NCBI GenBank assembly: GCA_947179485.1
Contig: OX359248.1
Span: forward strand, 48,556,847-48,620,846
Reading direction: 5' to 3'
From: Allacma fusca
Lineage: Eukaryota > Arthropoda > Collembola > Symphypleona > Sminthuridae
DNA: 64,000 nucleotides
Both the position numbers and the translations under genes were made by a program. Numbering within the stretch: the stretch's first letter is position 1; every line of letters starts with the position of its first letter. Shown one piece after another: positions 33,596 through 45,486 of this stretch. The notes under the pieces are model-generated. The model was not told the origin of the DNA. It ran no database searches and was given only the letters and a program-made list of their open reading frames with translations.

Positions 33596-36025
33596 TCATT
33601 CAGATGCACCCGCTCTGCTTACTACTAAAATCATTGTGCCTATAGACAACAACCAAGAAACATGTGAATACATGCTTGGTCCTGAACATTTTGTAAAATC
33701 GTCAGACGGAGGATAAAAAAGTTCACATCTACATGTAAGGCCTGGAGTAACCCCGTCTGTTGTACAATCAGCATGGTCCAAACACTCTTCTTTACTCTGG
33801 CAGGGTTCGTAAACTTTAAGGGCACACTCTTGATTTTGATTTCTCATAACGAATCTGGGACTGCACATGCAGATACTGTTCTCAACGCAGAGTGAATTTG
33901 CTATACAATCGTCTGTTACATTACATGAATAATTTATCAGTCGGCTACATTTTGCACCAGCTCGTTCGCTTTTGTATCCACTGTTACACGAGCAATACGA
34001 GCTTACACACGATGAAAACAGCGTTATACAATCGTCATCGCTTCCGCAAGAACCACCAACCAAGGATCCAGCACGAGTTGTTGGATTCTGTGTTGTTGTC
34101 ACGGTATCAGGAGTGCTAGTTGCATCAGTAGTATCGGCAGTGGTGGTACCACTAGTATCGGGTGTGGCAGTTGTTGTTGTGTAAGGATTCGTTGTAGTAG
34201 TAGTATCGGGAGTCGCAGTTGTAGTAGTATCGGGAGTCACAGTTGTAGTAGTATCGGGAGTCACAGTTGTAGTAGTATCGGGAGTCACAGTTGAAGTAGT
34301 ATCGAGAGTGGTTGTAGTAGTAGTTTCAGGGGTGGTTGTTGTTGTTGTAGTAGTTTCTGGACTGGTTGTTGTAGTAGTAGTTTCTGGACTGGTTGTTGTA
34401 GTAGTAGTTTCTGGACTGGTTGTTGTAGTAGTAGTTTCTGGACTGGTTGTTGTAGTAGTAGTAGTTTCGGGACTGGTTGTTGTAGTAGTTTCAGGACTGG
34501 TTGTTGTAGTAGTAGTTTCGGGACTGGTTGTTGTAGTAGTAGTTTCGGAACTGGTTGTTGTAGTAGTAGTTTCTGGACTGGTTGTTGTAGTAGTAGTAGT
34601 TTCGGGACTGGTTGTTGTAGTAGTTTCAGGACTGGTTGTTGTAGTAGTAGTTTCGGGACTGGTTGTAGTAGTAGTAGTTTCGGAACTGGTTGTTGTAGTA
34701 GTAGTTTCGGGACTGGTTGTTGTAGTAGTAGTTTCGGGACTGGTTGTTGTAGTAGTAGTTTCGGAACTGGTTGTTGTAGTAGTGGTTTCGGGACTGGTTG
34801 TTGTAGTAGTAGTTTCGGAACTGGTTGTTGTAGTAGTGGTTTCAGGACTTGTTGTTGTTGTAGTAGTTTCGGGACTGGTTGTTGTAGTAGTAGTTTCGGG
34901 ACTGGTTGTTGTAGTAGTAGTTTCGGGACTTGTTGTTGTAGTAGTAGTTTCAGGACTGGTTGTTGTAGTAGTAGTTTCGGGACTGGTTGTTGTAGTAGTA
35001 GTTTCTGGACTGGTTGTTGTAGTAGTAGTAGTTTCGGGACTGGTTGTTGTAGTAGTTTCAGGACTGGTTGTTGTAGTAGTAGTTTCGGGACTGGTTGTTG
35101 TAGTAGTAGTTTCGGAACTGGTTGTTGTAGTAGAGGTTTCAGGACTTCTTGTTGTTGTTGTAGTAGTTTCGGGACTGGTTGTTGTAGTAGTAGTTTCGGG
35201 ACTGGTTGTTGTAGTAGTAGTTTTGGGACTGGTTGTTGTAGTAGTAGTTTCGGGACTGGTTGTTGTAGTAGTAGTTTCGGGACTGGTTGTTGTAGTAGTA
35301 GTTTCAGGACTTGTTGTTGTAGTAGTAGTTTCGGGACTGGTTGTTGTAGTAGTAGTTTCTGGACTGGTTGTTGTAGTAGTAGTAGTTTCGGGACTGGTTG
35401 TTGTAGTAGTAGTTTCAGGACTTGTTGTTGTAGTAGTAGTTTCAGGACTTGTTGTTGTAGTAGTAGTTTCGGGACTGGTTGTTGTAGTAGTAGTTTCGGG
35501 ACTGGTTGTTGTAGTAGTAGTTTCGGGACTGGTTGTTGTAGTAGTAGTTGCGGGACTGGTTGTTGTAGTAGTAGTTTCGGGACTGGTTGTTGTAGTAGTA
35601 GTTGCAGGACTAGTTGTTGTAGTAGTAGTTTCAGGACTGGTTGTTGTAGTAGTGGTTTGCTCATCTTCAAAGGCCCTTTTACCGCGACTAGCTGAAACTT
35701 TCTCACATATTCCAAATACAGAATAACGCGTTATTGGTATGCATTCGGTACCAACCACGCAGGTTCTCATAAGGCTGGGTGTTGTCAATGATCTTGTATA
35801 GCAGACTGTACCAATCCGGCCAACACAAGTGTCTTCCTCAGAGTTGTAAATCATAGATTCGGAGTCGGGACAAGTACAAACATTATGTGTGCTGCAGGTA
35901 ATCATCCCGGAACGTGAGTCACATTTTCCTTCGACTCCGCAAGCTGACCCATACTTCTGTGAGACACACTGAGAGACTTGAAGAGCAGCAATTAGGCAAA
36001 GAAGAAGTGCCGTGATTATCCTCAT
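33596..36025 (-). CDS. EB-module surface protein with long Thr-rich mucin repeat
   Basis: About 809 residues, starting MRIITALLLCLIAALQVSQC (signal peptide). An in-frame ATG 33 bp upstream lies beyond a TTTCAG acceptor, so the start chosen is the one after the acceptor, as in the paralogue at 62559. Residues about 20-115 are a Cys-rich domain (YGSACGVEGKCDSRSG, VCTCPDSESMIY, CYTRSL). Then come about 50 copies of TTTTTTSPE, then degenerate TPDTTTT repeats. The C-terminal half-domain holds three EB-type modules (CGSDDDC, CSCNSGY; CNVTDDC, CMCSPRF; CQSKEEC, CRCELFYPP). It ends with a hydrophobic stretch (WLLSIGTMILVVS), suggesting a membrane or GPI anchor. The Thr block should be heavily O-glycosylated, giving an extended stalk between two Cys-rich heads. 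The function is unknown; EB modules occur in invertebrate extracellular proteins. Confidence 0.85.
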   Translation of the reverse strand: MRIITALLLCLIAALQVSQCVSQKYGSACGVEGKCDSRSGMITCSTHNVCTCPDSESMIYNSEEDTCVGRIGTVCYTRSLTTPSLMRTCVVGTECIPITRYSVFGICEKVSASRGKRAFEDEQTTTTTTSPETTTTTTSPATTTTTTSPETTTTTTSPATTTTTTSPETTTTTTSPETTTTTTSPETTTTTTSPETTTTTTSPETTTTTTSPETTTTTTTSPETTTTTTSPETTTTTTSPETTTTTTSPETTTTTTSPETTTTTTSPKTTTTTTSPETTTTTTSPETTTTTTRSPETSTTTTSSETTTTTTSPETTTTTTSPETTTTTSPETTTTTTTSPETTTTTTSPETTTTTTSPETTTTTTSPETTTTTTSPETTTTTTSPETTTTTTSPETTTTTTSSETTTTTTSPETTTTTTSSETTTTTTSPETTTTTTSPETTTTTTSSETTTTTTSPETTTTTTSPETTTTTSPETTTTTTTSPETTTTTTSSETTTTTTSPETTTTTTSPETTTTTSPETTTTTTTSPETTTTTTSPETTTTTTSPETTTTTTSPETTTTTTTTPETTTTTTLDTTSTVTPDTTTTVTPDTTTTVTPDTTTTATPDTTTTTNPYTTTTATPDTSGTTTADTTDATSTPDTVTTTQNPTTRAGSLVGGSCGSDDDCITLFSSCVSSYCSCNSGYKSERAGAKCSRLINYSCNVTDDCIANSLCVENSICMCSPRFVMRNQNQECALKVYEPCQSKEECLDHADCTTDGVTPGLTCRCELFYPPSDDFTKCSGPSMYSHVSWLLSIGTMILVVSRAGASE
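34320..35660 (-). repeat. Coding minisatellite, 27-bp unit, about 50 copies
   Basis: The unit read on the coding strand is ACT ACT ACT ACA ACA ACC AGT CCC GAA (TTTTTTSPE), with the order of Thr codons nearly fixed. Variants change the last codons (SPA, SPK, SSE) or lose or gain whole Thr codons (24 and 30 bp units), so the frame is never broken. A pair of one short and one long unit (five Thr, then seven Thr) occurs three times, indicating higher-order duplication. Confidence 0.95.
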
Positions 36026-36059
36026 TTTGCTGAAATCATCATTATATTTCATTATCAAA

Positions 36060-38560
36060 TGATTAATATTTATAGTTTTTTGATCTAGTATACAGTAAGT
36101 TACAGTATTTATTTACACACTGAAAAATCGCTGAGTAGAGAAAATATGAGTCGATAGGAGTAACTAGTTTTATTTGCTATCGTTTAAATTTTAGTTGCGG
36201 TGATTTTCTTGATTTTTACATGAAAAGCTCATAAACGTTTTTGCGAGATTGCTGGAGAACGTGTTTTGAAAAACCATTATTATAGTACCAATAAGGGTTT
36301 ATTTTAAAAGCCATTAAATGCCTTTGCTGTGCTTTACTACTTTAATCCCTATGACCAGATTTATTGACAGGTGAATCAAAAAAATTAAATCTTGAAGGTA
36401 ATATCCCATCTAACTACATAGATATTTCAATATGTTTTGTCATTGTCCTGTATTTGCGCTGAGAAAACAAAAATTTCTCAATGTACACTGTGCTCTTCTC
36501 ATAGTGCACTCTAGAGGACAATCGTGACACATTAACGTTTTCCTTCATGTTAATATGCCTTCTTATAATAACCCTTGATTATGCTACGAGCCAATTTTGT
36601 TTCCTTTAAAGGGTACTGTTGTACTTGGTACATAACAGGCGAGTGCCAAAAGTATTCTTGTCTCGACTCTATTCAATAGAAAGGGGACGGGGGAAAATAT
36701 TTCGGGAACATGTAGTTACTTTAGAGTGAAGACACCAATGTATGTTCAACACAACGCTAAATCTAAAATTGTATTAGTTTCATTCATACAGCTATATAGG
36801 AAATAGGAAATCATCATCTAACTTCTAGCATTTTGTGAAATACTTTGGACTATGGACTACTATTACTATGGACTCAGTTGTCAAAATTTATTGGTAAGCA
36901 CATCCAAAGCCATTTAAGTAATATTCTAATTTGTTAGGAATCCTACAAATAGGACACACTAAAGGAATGTGCTATTTTATACTATGTTATGTATAATCCG
37001 GGCACTTAGCATGGTATTCTGTGACTTACACTGTTTGACCTACAACGTATTGTAAAATATCACAGTATGCTACAACTAAAAGAAATGTATACCTTTGTCT
37101 TGAGTGTAAATCCGGCACACGAGTACGAACGTTGTAATTAAAACGGGTCTAAAATACTGAACAGGCTTATTTAATGTTACTCCAGGTCTTGCAATTAGCT
37201 TTACTGACTTGATGCATTGACAAACCGGGCATTTTATACTAGTCTCATTTCCAAAGATCGGATTATCCCCTTATCTGCAAAACATGTTCGCTTTAATCCT
37301 CATTTTTGCATATGTATGTTTTATCAGTTAGTATTGCAAATATAACTAATAAATATTATTGTCGGTGCAATTTTTTAATACTTGGAACTAGTTCAGAACT
37401 GGTGCATACAAATCGTAAATAATTCGAGGGTAATATGAAATCATACATTGCAAGAACTTTTGCATTTAATTTTGAATTATATACTCTTTATCATTATCTA
37501 CTGGCGTTTTCTATTCCACGTTTAACTATATAATTATTCCGCTATAACCATATCATCATCATAATACTTCCACACGTATTGGGGATTAGAAGCCGGACCA
37601 CACTGTATTCTCGGGAAAAATTCCAGATAAAAATTTCGTAGGGTTTTCGCAAATATCTGGATAAATGACGTCAACTGCCAGAAGCGTATTTTAATTCCTA
37701 CTTTACTACAAAACAGTAGTCGGAGTCAAAACAGTTTACAAGTCAAGGACGTGTAATTCTCCGGAAAAAAGTATTGTTTGGAAGTGAGCTTATCTTCAGT
37801 ACGATCTGTAAACATAACAAACATTGACTAACAAGCAAAGTCTTCCGATGTAAACTGCAGAACTAAATGAAAATTGGTGGAATTGTAGACACTACTAATA
37901 GTGTTCACACAAACCACAAACTTCGTGCCACCTCCTCTGGGTTCGGGCAGTAGGACATCTGAAAGTTTGATTTTTTTTGAAAGTTTGACAGGGGGGAGGG
38001 ACCCTTCCTCGCTTGAATTTTTGCATGTTAAATCCCATAAGAAAAATCCATTTTCGCAACTCGAATAAAATCCAAACCAATGTTAAGACATGTCACTATA
38101 CATAAGTATATGTACAATCAGCGCTGCACGTGCTTTAGCGCGTATATACGTGTTAATATAATTACATTATTAAAGCGAAGCCCTTTTGTAAAAATTTATC
38201 ATTTTTAATTTTGTTGCCCGAAGTGCAATTCTTGCACGGTGTGTAAGAATACAGGTTTGTTACATTTGTAACACTACGGAATAATACGTGTGTAACTTTT
38301 TCATACTCGCTTCGCTCTCCATGTCACAGCCCCGCGCATAGGGGAAACCGAGGCTGTCCACAGGGAGGTCTCAATGTACCAAAAAGAGTCGCCGTGTGTG
38401 GGGTGTCAAAATATATTACGGTCAGGTCATTATTATACAAAGCTGCCAGATCCGGGTCTGGAAAAAGTTCCCTAACCTGCAAACCCGGTTAGTCGGGGAA
38501 GTGACCCGTCATAGTCGGAGATTTTAGATATCGGGGAAGTAATCAACTTTTCGAAATTTG
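36060..38560. other. Upstream region of the EB/mucin gene, no gene recognised
   Basis: An unspliced upstream region: the acceptor just before the EB ATG implies a 5' noncoding exon somewhere in here. No donor was identified with confidence. The remainder is AT-rich with short frames only. Confidence 0.4.
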
Positions 38561-38562
38561 GC

Positions 38563-38795
38563 TAGCGGGGTCGCCGTGAAAAGTTGACGCAGTCGGAAGA
38601 TTTCCGAAAATGTGGGTGGCGGGGTGGCACGGAAAACTCGACGAAGTCGGAATTTTCCCTGGTGGGGTAGCCGGGAAAACTCGACGAAGTCGGAAAATTT
38701 TTGGAATTTTTCCTGGCGGGGTCGTCGGGAAAACTCGATGAAGTCAGATTTTTTTTGGAATTTTCCCTGGTGGGGTAGCCGAAAAAAATCGACGC
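38563..38795 (+). repeat. Degenerate tandem repeat, five copies of 43-54 bp
   Basis: Copies share GG(C/T)GGGGT(C/A)G(C/T)CG, then GAAAACTCGACGAAGTCGGA, then a T-rich segment ending TTTTCCCT. The GC-rich repeat stands out from the AT-rich surroundings. The open frame it creates on the plus strand is repeat-derived. Confidence 0.8.
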
Positions 38796-38799
38796 AAAA

Positions 38800-40937
38800 T
38801 CAGAGAGTTGATATGTCGGATATTCAGCAGTTCATAGTATATTTTTCAAAACGAATAGTTTTAATTCTTCTTATCATAAATAAGGGTTGTCATGCTGAAA
38901 ATCTTAAGACTCTATGAAAGACGAAGCTGAAGGAAGGATAAAATCCTGAATGCAGTTTTGTTCCTCCGAACCAATGAATTTTGAATGTAAAGGGGAAAAT
39001 GGTTTTGTATGACTTTTTTAGTATGTATTATACATTACAAAATTTAAGAAAAAACATATACAGCTGAATATCGTTGAAGCTGAATAATTTGTGAATACCG
39101 TTATTAACCGTTTAACGGAATTTATTTTGAGCAAAAACCGTTTTAACCAAAAACCATATTTCGAAAAACCGTAAACAAAAACAAAAAACGAAAACAAATT
39201 CCCAAGAACGTATGACTAGCAAACGAAAACCATATTTTTAGGTTTTCCAAGTCTGGTCACACCATTGCAAATTTGTAAGAATGGGTTAAGAAACTTTCCC
39301 ATTTAAAAAATATTTTCCATCATTGTCAGAATCTGCTAATTTCGTTTCAAATAAAACAAAATGGGATCAGTTATACTGGCTGGATGAAAAATGTCCTCGT
39401 TACAATTTCATGTTAATCATTAACGGACATCAATTCTGAAGCTCCTCATGTATCTCACTCTTAATTAACCCAGCCATTAAGTTCGAAGCGATACCGCTTA
39501 AGGTAATTAAATTAATGCAATTACCACACACATGTTTTAAATTGTGACGGTTCCATGCTCAAGCCCTAAATTCCTTCCATCCAATTGACCAGGAAAACCA
39601 GAGTGGCATGCAAATCTCTCAAAATTGCAAGACACCTTATGAAAAAACAAAATAAAAGTTTTTGATAATAATGAATAGATATTTTTGTGCTCATAAAACA
39701 AAAAGTGAAACTCTTGGAGTTGCATGAGAACAAAGCCTTTCAAATTATGAATAAATGTACTTATGTATGTATAATTATTAGCGTTGAGGTTTACCACGAA
39801 TAAAAAGTGTGTACTGTAATCTTTACTTAAACAAGAACTAAAATAGGGTCTATTGTTCTGAGTTTTGCTTTCTTTGGGAACTTGGAACGTGAGTATTGTG
39901 CAGAAAATTATCTTCCAGTCAGTTCCTTGACAATAGACGGGTATATGAGAACTAGTGCTCCTTATGGGTACAGGTACAGGTACGTATCAGGTACACACTG
40001 TTTATAACCATTCGGTGTGGGTACAGCTTAAGGTTCAGTCTATAGATACCTGGAAATTCAGGTTCAGGTAAAGATGCAAACACAAATATTTGGGTATAAC
40101 CCATCAGGTATGGGTACACACTGGGTAAATACCTGCACGTAAAGTACCTGAACATTCAGATACTTAAAAGAGACTACTATAAGTAATTCTTGTATTACTT
40201 TATTGAAAGTTACATAATATTAAATGTAAGAATCTTAGAGTTTTAATTATGGAACTGTCTGGCTTGTGCTGAGTTATTCGCGTAGATATCACGCGGGGTA
40301 TTTTGCGACATTTTATGGGCCACCATGAGAGTTTAGCCGGCAAAGCTGGGCAAACAAATTGCGTATCCTAAATCCTACATACATTTTATACAGATAGTTT
40401 ACAAAGAGCATACATTTAGCATACATAAATTTTTCCAGAAATTTAATCATACATATATGTAGTTTATAAATAAATGTATGCATAAATATATGCACACTTC
40501 CCTATGATATATATCATAAAAAGCATTAAACTTCACAATAATATATAACTAGACCGTTTTTACATATAAGACTGTTCTTCGTTTAAATAAATGCAACGGA
40601 TCCTTTAAACCTCCAACCCATTTCGATTGGGTAAATTATGTGACGGAAACCAACTTCGTTGCTTAGTAATTGCTTTATATATTTTATTTCATTACTTTCC
40701 TTGCAAAAAGCTAAATTTAAACATTTAAAAGAACTAACCTCCTTTAAGGGTGTCAACTCTGAAACGGTAAGGGTTAAAAAATAACAAAGACCCTCGGATT
40801 CCATGCAGAAATGCCTTTCTATTTATTTGACTATTTATATGTTATTCAAAGTGCCCCGTCACTGACCCACATAAGCAATGACTTAATATTCACTGTTTTA
40901 AGTAAATTTCGTAGGTTTTTGAAGTAACTTCACTGTT
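38800..40937. other. Intergenic, low-complexity segments, no gene
   Basis: It includes an A-rich stretch with AAAACCGTTT/AAACCG motifs (39090-39230) and a segment with repeated GGGTACAGGTA-like and TACCTG motifs in both orientations (39955-40155). Neither has boundaries good enough to call an element. Confidence 0.45.
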
Positions 40938-40945
40938 GTATTGAC

Positions 40946-42422
40946 CAGGGATGTCAACGATTAATAATCCCGGTTAATGATTAACGATTACTAATTATTA
41001 ATCATTAATCGTTAATTTAGTAAGCTTGGATTTTTTGAAATAATCATTAATTGTAAAAATCAATTAACCGTTTTTGAAAATCAATCATCAATTTTAATCG
41101 CCAATTATTAAATTGTAAACCATTAATCGTTAATTGTAATTGAAATTGGAAGTTTAACAAAAAGTAATTTGTAATTGTAATCGTATATGAAAATTTATCA
41201 AAAAGTAATTTGTAGTTGTAATCGTATTTGAAAATTCATCAAAATGTAATTTGTAATTGTAATCGTAACTGAAACTTTACTGAAAAGTAATTTGTAATTG
41301 TAATCGTAAATGATATTTTAGTAGAAAGTAATTTGTAATCGTAATCATCAATCACATGTTCCCCAAAGTAATCATTAATCCTGATAAATAATAGGGAATT
41401 TGAAATGGGGCTAAATTTTCTCAATAGTTTGTCTTGCCTGACGACGTTAGACTCGTTGTGGCCAAAAACTTGTACATTATTTAAACTCATTTAAATCAAC
41501 TTTTTAATACATAATTTACAATCAAAAGGTCCTGGTCACCAGTCACCACATAAAGCAATAATAATAATTATTTTGTTATATCATATTCAGTTACTACTTA
41601 CTCCAAGTTCGCAGCTTTTATTTTTTGTGGAATACAACGGTGACGAACAACATTGGTGACGAAGTCTCACAAATTGAAGCTAAGATTTTTTTAAGAATAC
41701 AAGAATATACTCCATACCATATAAAAAATACGGGTAACGTCTCACCGCCCGCAACGATTGCTTTGCTCTGTTAAACGATTAACTAAAGCAACAAGTAACA
41801 AATTTTTAAAAAGTCAATTTTAATTTTCAAATAAAAATTTTATAAAAAGGCAATCATTAGTTGTAATCAAACATTTAATAATTTTCTAAAAGGTAATAAT
41901 AAGTTGTGATCGACAACTAAATAATTTTTTAGAAGATATCTGTTAATTATAATAGAAAATTAAACATTTTTTAAAAAAATAATCGATGAAAATAATTTTT
42001 AAAGCAAACGTTAATTGTAATCATCAATGACAATTATTTTTAAAGTAATCGTTAATTGTAATCAGTGACAATTATTTTTAAAATAATCGTTAATCGTAAT
42101 CATCACTAAAAATAATCTTCAAAGTAATCGTTAAATTGTAATCATCAGTGACAATTGTTTTTAAAGTAATCGTTAATTGCAATCATCACTAAAAATTATT
42201 TTTAAAGTAATCGTTAATGGTAATTATCAATGACAATTATTTTTAAAGTAATCGTTAATTGTAATCATCAATGCAAATTATATTTAAAGTAATCGTTAAT
42301 CGTAATTATTAACTAGTAGTTACAATTCAATTAATCATCAATTGTAATTATCAATTCATTTGGTTTTTGAAGTAATCATTAATTGTAATTTGTAATCACA
42401 AAATTGGAAATTGACATTCCTG
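40946..42422. mobile_element. hAT-like non-autonomous element, 1,477 bp, AT-rich repeats inside
   Basis: The termini CAGGGATGTCAA (left) and, reverse-complemented, CAGGAATGTCAA (right) form a TIR differing at one base. The element is flanked by an exact 8-bp duplication GTATTGAC at 40938-40945 and 42423-42430. The CAGGG start and 8-bp duplication fit the hAT superfamily. The interior has no transposase. It is two blocks of degenerate ~40-bp repeats: in the left block AAAGTAATTTGTAATTGTAATCG, in the right block AAAGTAATCGTTAATTGTAATC followed by ATCA(A/C)TGACAATTATTTTT. Confidence 0.85.
40960..42370. repeat. AT-rich ~40-bp degenerate minisatellite inside the hAT-like element
   Basis: The left family (41140-41345) repeats AAAGTAATTTGTAATTGTAAT. 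The right family (41930-42300) repeats AAGTAATCGTTAATTGTAAT, roughly nine copies. Both derive from GTAAT/ATTAC words. Confidence 0.75.
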
Positions 42423-43151
42423 GTATTGACTTGTTGTCTGTAGTCACAAATAAACATCGAATAGAATTGGCATCGTAGTTAGATATAAAACACGCTCTTA
42501 AGAAAGCTAAACGCATGCTACTTATGTTAGCAACATTGCCACAGATTTTGGTCAAAATAGGATTTGCTGTTTTTTAAAAACTGAAGCCTCTCCTTTTACT
42601 ACGTGAAGTCGGTACTCAAAAAATAAGCTTTAGAATTGTTCTCAAACTTTTCCGGGGCATAAATGTTTTTTAAAAATATTTAAATGATATTTAGTAAATA
42701 GGTGTTGTACAGGGTGCTTATAAAATGGTAGTTAAATTATTCAAGCTGAACGCATGTTTGCAATTTTAAATGGTCCTTGTTTGTATTAATTTTGCTGGAA
42801 CCTATTATTAAAATTATAAGAATTGACCATAAAATATTAGCTACGAAAGATCCTAATTTTTGACCACGATAGTGCCAATTGTTTTGAATCATCCAGAAAG
42901 CTATAATTGCAGGATAGCTACATCACTGTATGTCGTGCAAATGTTGACGGACCCCAAAGATAAGTTACTCTTATGCTCTACTTACGCTCTTACCACAGTT
43001 AATCGTGGTAGTTAAACGATGAAGCCTGAGCATATTAGTCACACTGTACTAAATATTTAAAGGTGTACACTAATCAAGTGGTAGTTGATTCGAATTAACC
43101 TGTTTAGCATTGCGGTATTCCTTTTCCGTTTTCTTTTTTTCTTTTTTGCAA

Positions 43152-43860
43152 TCTAAAATGGCATTATTTTTTATAGAATTGGACAGGATTAAGTTGTAGT
43201 AACACAAACAACATAGTGACAACTTCGTCACTAGTAAGTACAATGTAGTAACAAGTAAACAGAAACGAAATGTTAATAAAGAATATATCGGTTAATTTAG
43301 GACCGTCCAGAGTTCCTTCAATGCCGTCGTATGCTTGCATGGGGGACAGATGAAAACAGAATATCACGTGAACTGCATATTTCTTCATAGCACTTAAAAG
43401 TCATTTGTTGTGGAGCATAATATCATCCACGGTTTCTCAGTTTTCCTTTGGTTACGCAGTTTTTAGAAATCGTGAAAAGGTTGTGTGAGACAGAAAGTGA
43501 AAAGTTAGAAATAATGGCAGTAATAACAAAAATCCGCAATCGTTTACCACTGCATGTGCACAAGTGTCGGATAAAAATGAATCGATATGCCCTACATGTC
43601 ATGTACATACGTGACGCTTGCCATCATCAAAACGACGTCTTGATTTGATTCTTGACGTCAAGCTTTGTATTCTAAAATGATATTATTTTGTGTTGACTTT
43701 AACAGGTTTAAGTTGCAGTAACACTTGGTTACTATAACTTAAGCCTGTTAAAATAAACAAAAAGAAATGTTAAAATAGAATAGCCGTTCATATTATCCGC
43801 CTTGCTTCAACATGTCACGTATATATGTGAAGACTGCCATCATCAAAACGACCTCTTTCA
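43152..43860 (+). repeat. Diverged direct duplication (two copies)
   Basis: Copy 1 (43152-43640) and copy 2 (43671-43855) both start TCTAAAATG, continue ACAGG(A/T)TTAAGTTG(T/C)AGTAACAC, and end CATGTCA(T/C)GTA followed by GCCATCATCAAAACGAC. Copy 2 has lost the middle portion. Confidence 0.7.
43700..43750. other. Near-perfect 23-bp stem, 5-nt loop hairpin
   Basis: Arms 43700-43722 and 43728-43750 are reverse complements with three mismatches, around the loop ACTTG. It lies within copy 2 of the duplication. It could be a fold-back remnant. Confidence 0.7.
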
Positions 43861-45486
43861 AATTAGTATATAGGATGTAAGTTTACTGTAGTGATTTTCA
43901 TTGTGCATAATAATTTTGAGAATAACAGATTATTCAAATAATTCAATATAGATAATTTGACTTATAATTCTTATTTTGTCACAACTGTTTATGGTTTACA
44001 AGGCACATACTAGTCATAAGTGCATGATTAACTACGTGGGGAGGAGGGACCAATATTGTATTCAGCTGGGAATGTTCATATGAGAGATGGTCATATGGGC
44101 GCAGTCTAGCAGGGCATTAGTTGAGATTTTTAGGGTCCCCTTATAAAATAGTGTTGTCCGTGAGTCCGCTTGTCCCACAGTTTTCCTCCGAAACTACTCG
44201 ACAGATTTCGTTCAATTGTTTTGTGAGTAGTAGGCTACTTCTCCGATGAGTTTGTTATTGGTTAAAATCGGTTCACGTATTCGTACGTATAAAAATAAGA
44301 ACGAACAAAATCTTTGTTTTCTCCCGAAGTGTTTCATTGATTTCAATGAAATGTTTTTACACGTACCAGTCAGTACTACTAACACTATTTTTTTAATATT
44401 TCGGAATTTTTATGCTTTTAAAATTTAATTTTTCGAAAATTTGTAACGGTAATTTTACAAATGAGCTCAACATGCTAAAATAATTAAGGAGGGAGAGTTG
44501 GCCGTAGCTGGCGCCGCCCTACGCGATAGCGTTAAAAATCGCTCCGCGATGAATTTTGATAAAAGGCCCAAAGAATCACCCATAGCAATATCCCTATACG
44601 CATCCAATGGAAACAATTACGCTGGCAGGATTTCTCGCTCGTTGGTTTCAACTTTAAGCTGTTGTAAAAGAGTCAGTAGCACCAAAAGTTCAGTATTATC
44701 AGGCACTCTGGAGCGTCCGAAAAAGTGGGGGAGACAACAACTCAAAATTAGTTAATTTACTAGTGGATAAATCCAAACATATGTAGTTAATTAAATAACT
44801 GTGGTTCGACATTTTGGAACAGATTTATCGGTCTAGCATGAGTTTGGAAGAAAGTTTAAAGCAAAAATTTTGTCCTGGATCAATCTGGTAATTGGAGGTC
44901 AAAATTTTCGGTAAAATATTCAGAAACAATATTCCAAATGTAACAAGATCAACAAAAGCAAAGAATGTTGACTAGAAAAATATGCTCTCATTTCTTGATT
45001 GGTCACGTTGCGTTAAATTTATATACATACCTTGAAAGTTTATTGCAATAGCGACATATAATCACTTGAATAAGTTCAAAATTATTATCAACGGTGAAAA
45101 GGGTCGCATTAAAGAGTTATTTCCGACTGCATTTTGGTATTTACCTATAGGTGAACCGATCTACACAAGTATCCATATTCCAGTATCAAAAATATATTTT
45201 GCAACGCGGGAAAAACTTTAGAACAAATAGATTGTTTTAAATTTTTTAAATACAACGAATAGAAATTTGTGGAGGATTTTAAAACGATAACGAGCTCAAT
45301 TAAATCCAGGCTGGTAGACATTTTAAACCGATTTTTTCATTAAATTTTAAATTCCACAATAATCGGCGAATCTCACCCTGGCAACTCTTTGTTGCCGCCC
45401 ATATTGTAATTCGTGCTTTCAAGGGTGTATCTCAAAAATTTAGAATTCGAATTCTAGACATTCTGGTGTCTAAACCGCTTTCATTA

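Larger units (their letters stand above)
42431..45483. other. Intergenic with a decayed duplication; no gene recognised
   Basis: It contains the two-copy segment at 43.15-43.86 kb (listed) and a tract at 44.13-44.27 kb (GTCCGTGAGTCCGCTTGTCC, then CGAAACTACTCGACAGATTTC) whose wording resembles ends of dispersed invertebrate repeats; its limits are not visible. The 85-codon frame at 44498-44755 has no domain signal. Confidence 0.4.

Noticed and set aside
34308-35726. 472-codon antisense frame of Val/Gly/Leu and a 476-codon Leu/Gln/Pro frame
   Set aside because: Shadows of the 27-bp coding minisatellite; no start context, signal or domain.
39955-40155. Possible element with GGGTACAGGTA motifs in both orientations
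   Set aside because: Motifs are irregularly spaced, without boundaries or a target duplication.
44498-44755. 85-codon frame
   Set aside because: No domain, no splice partner, lies in repeat-like DNA.
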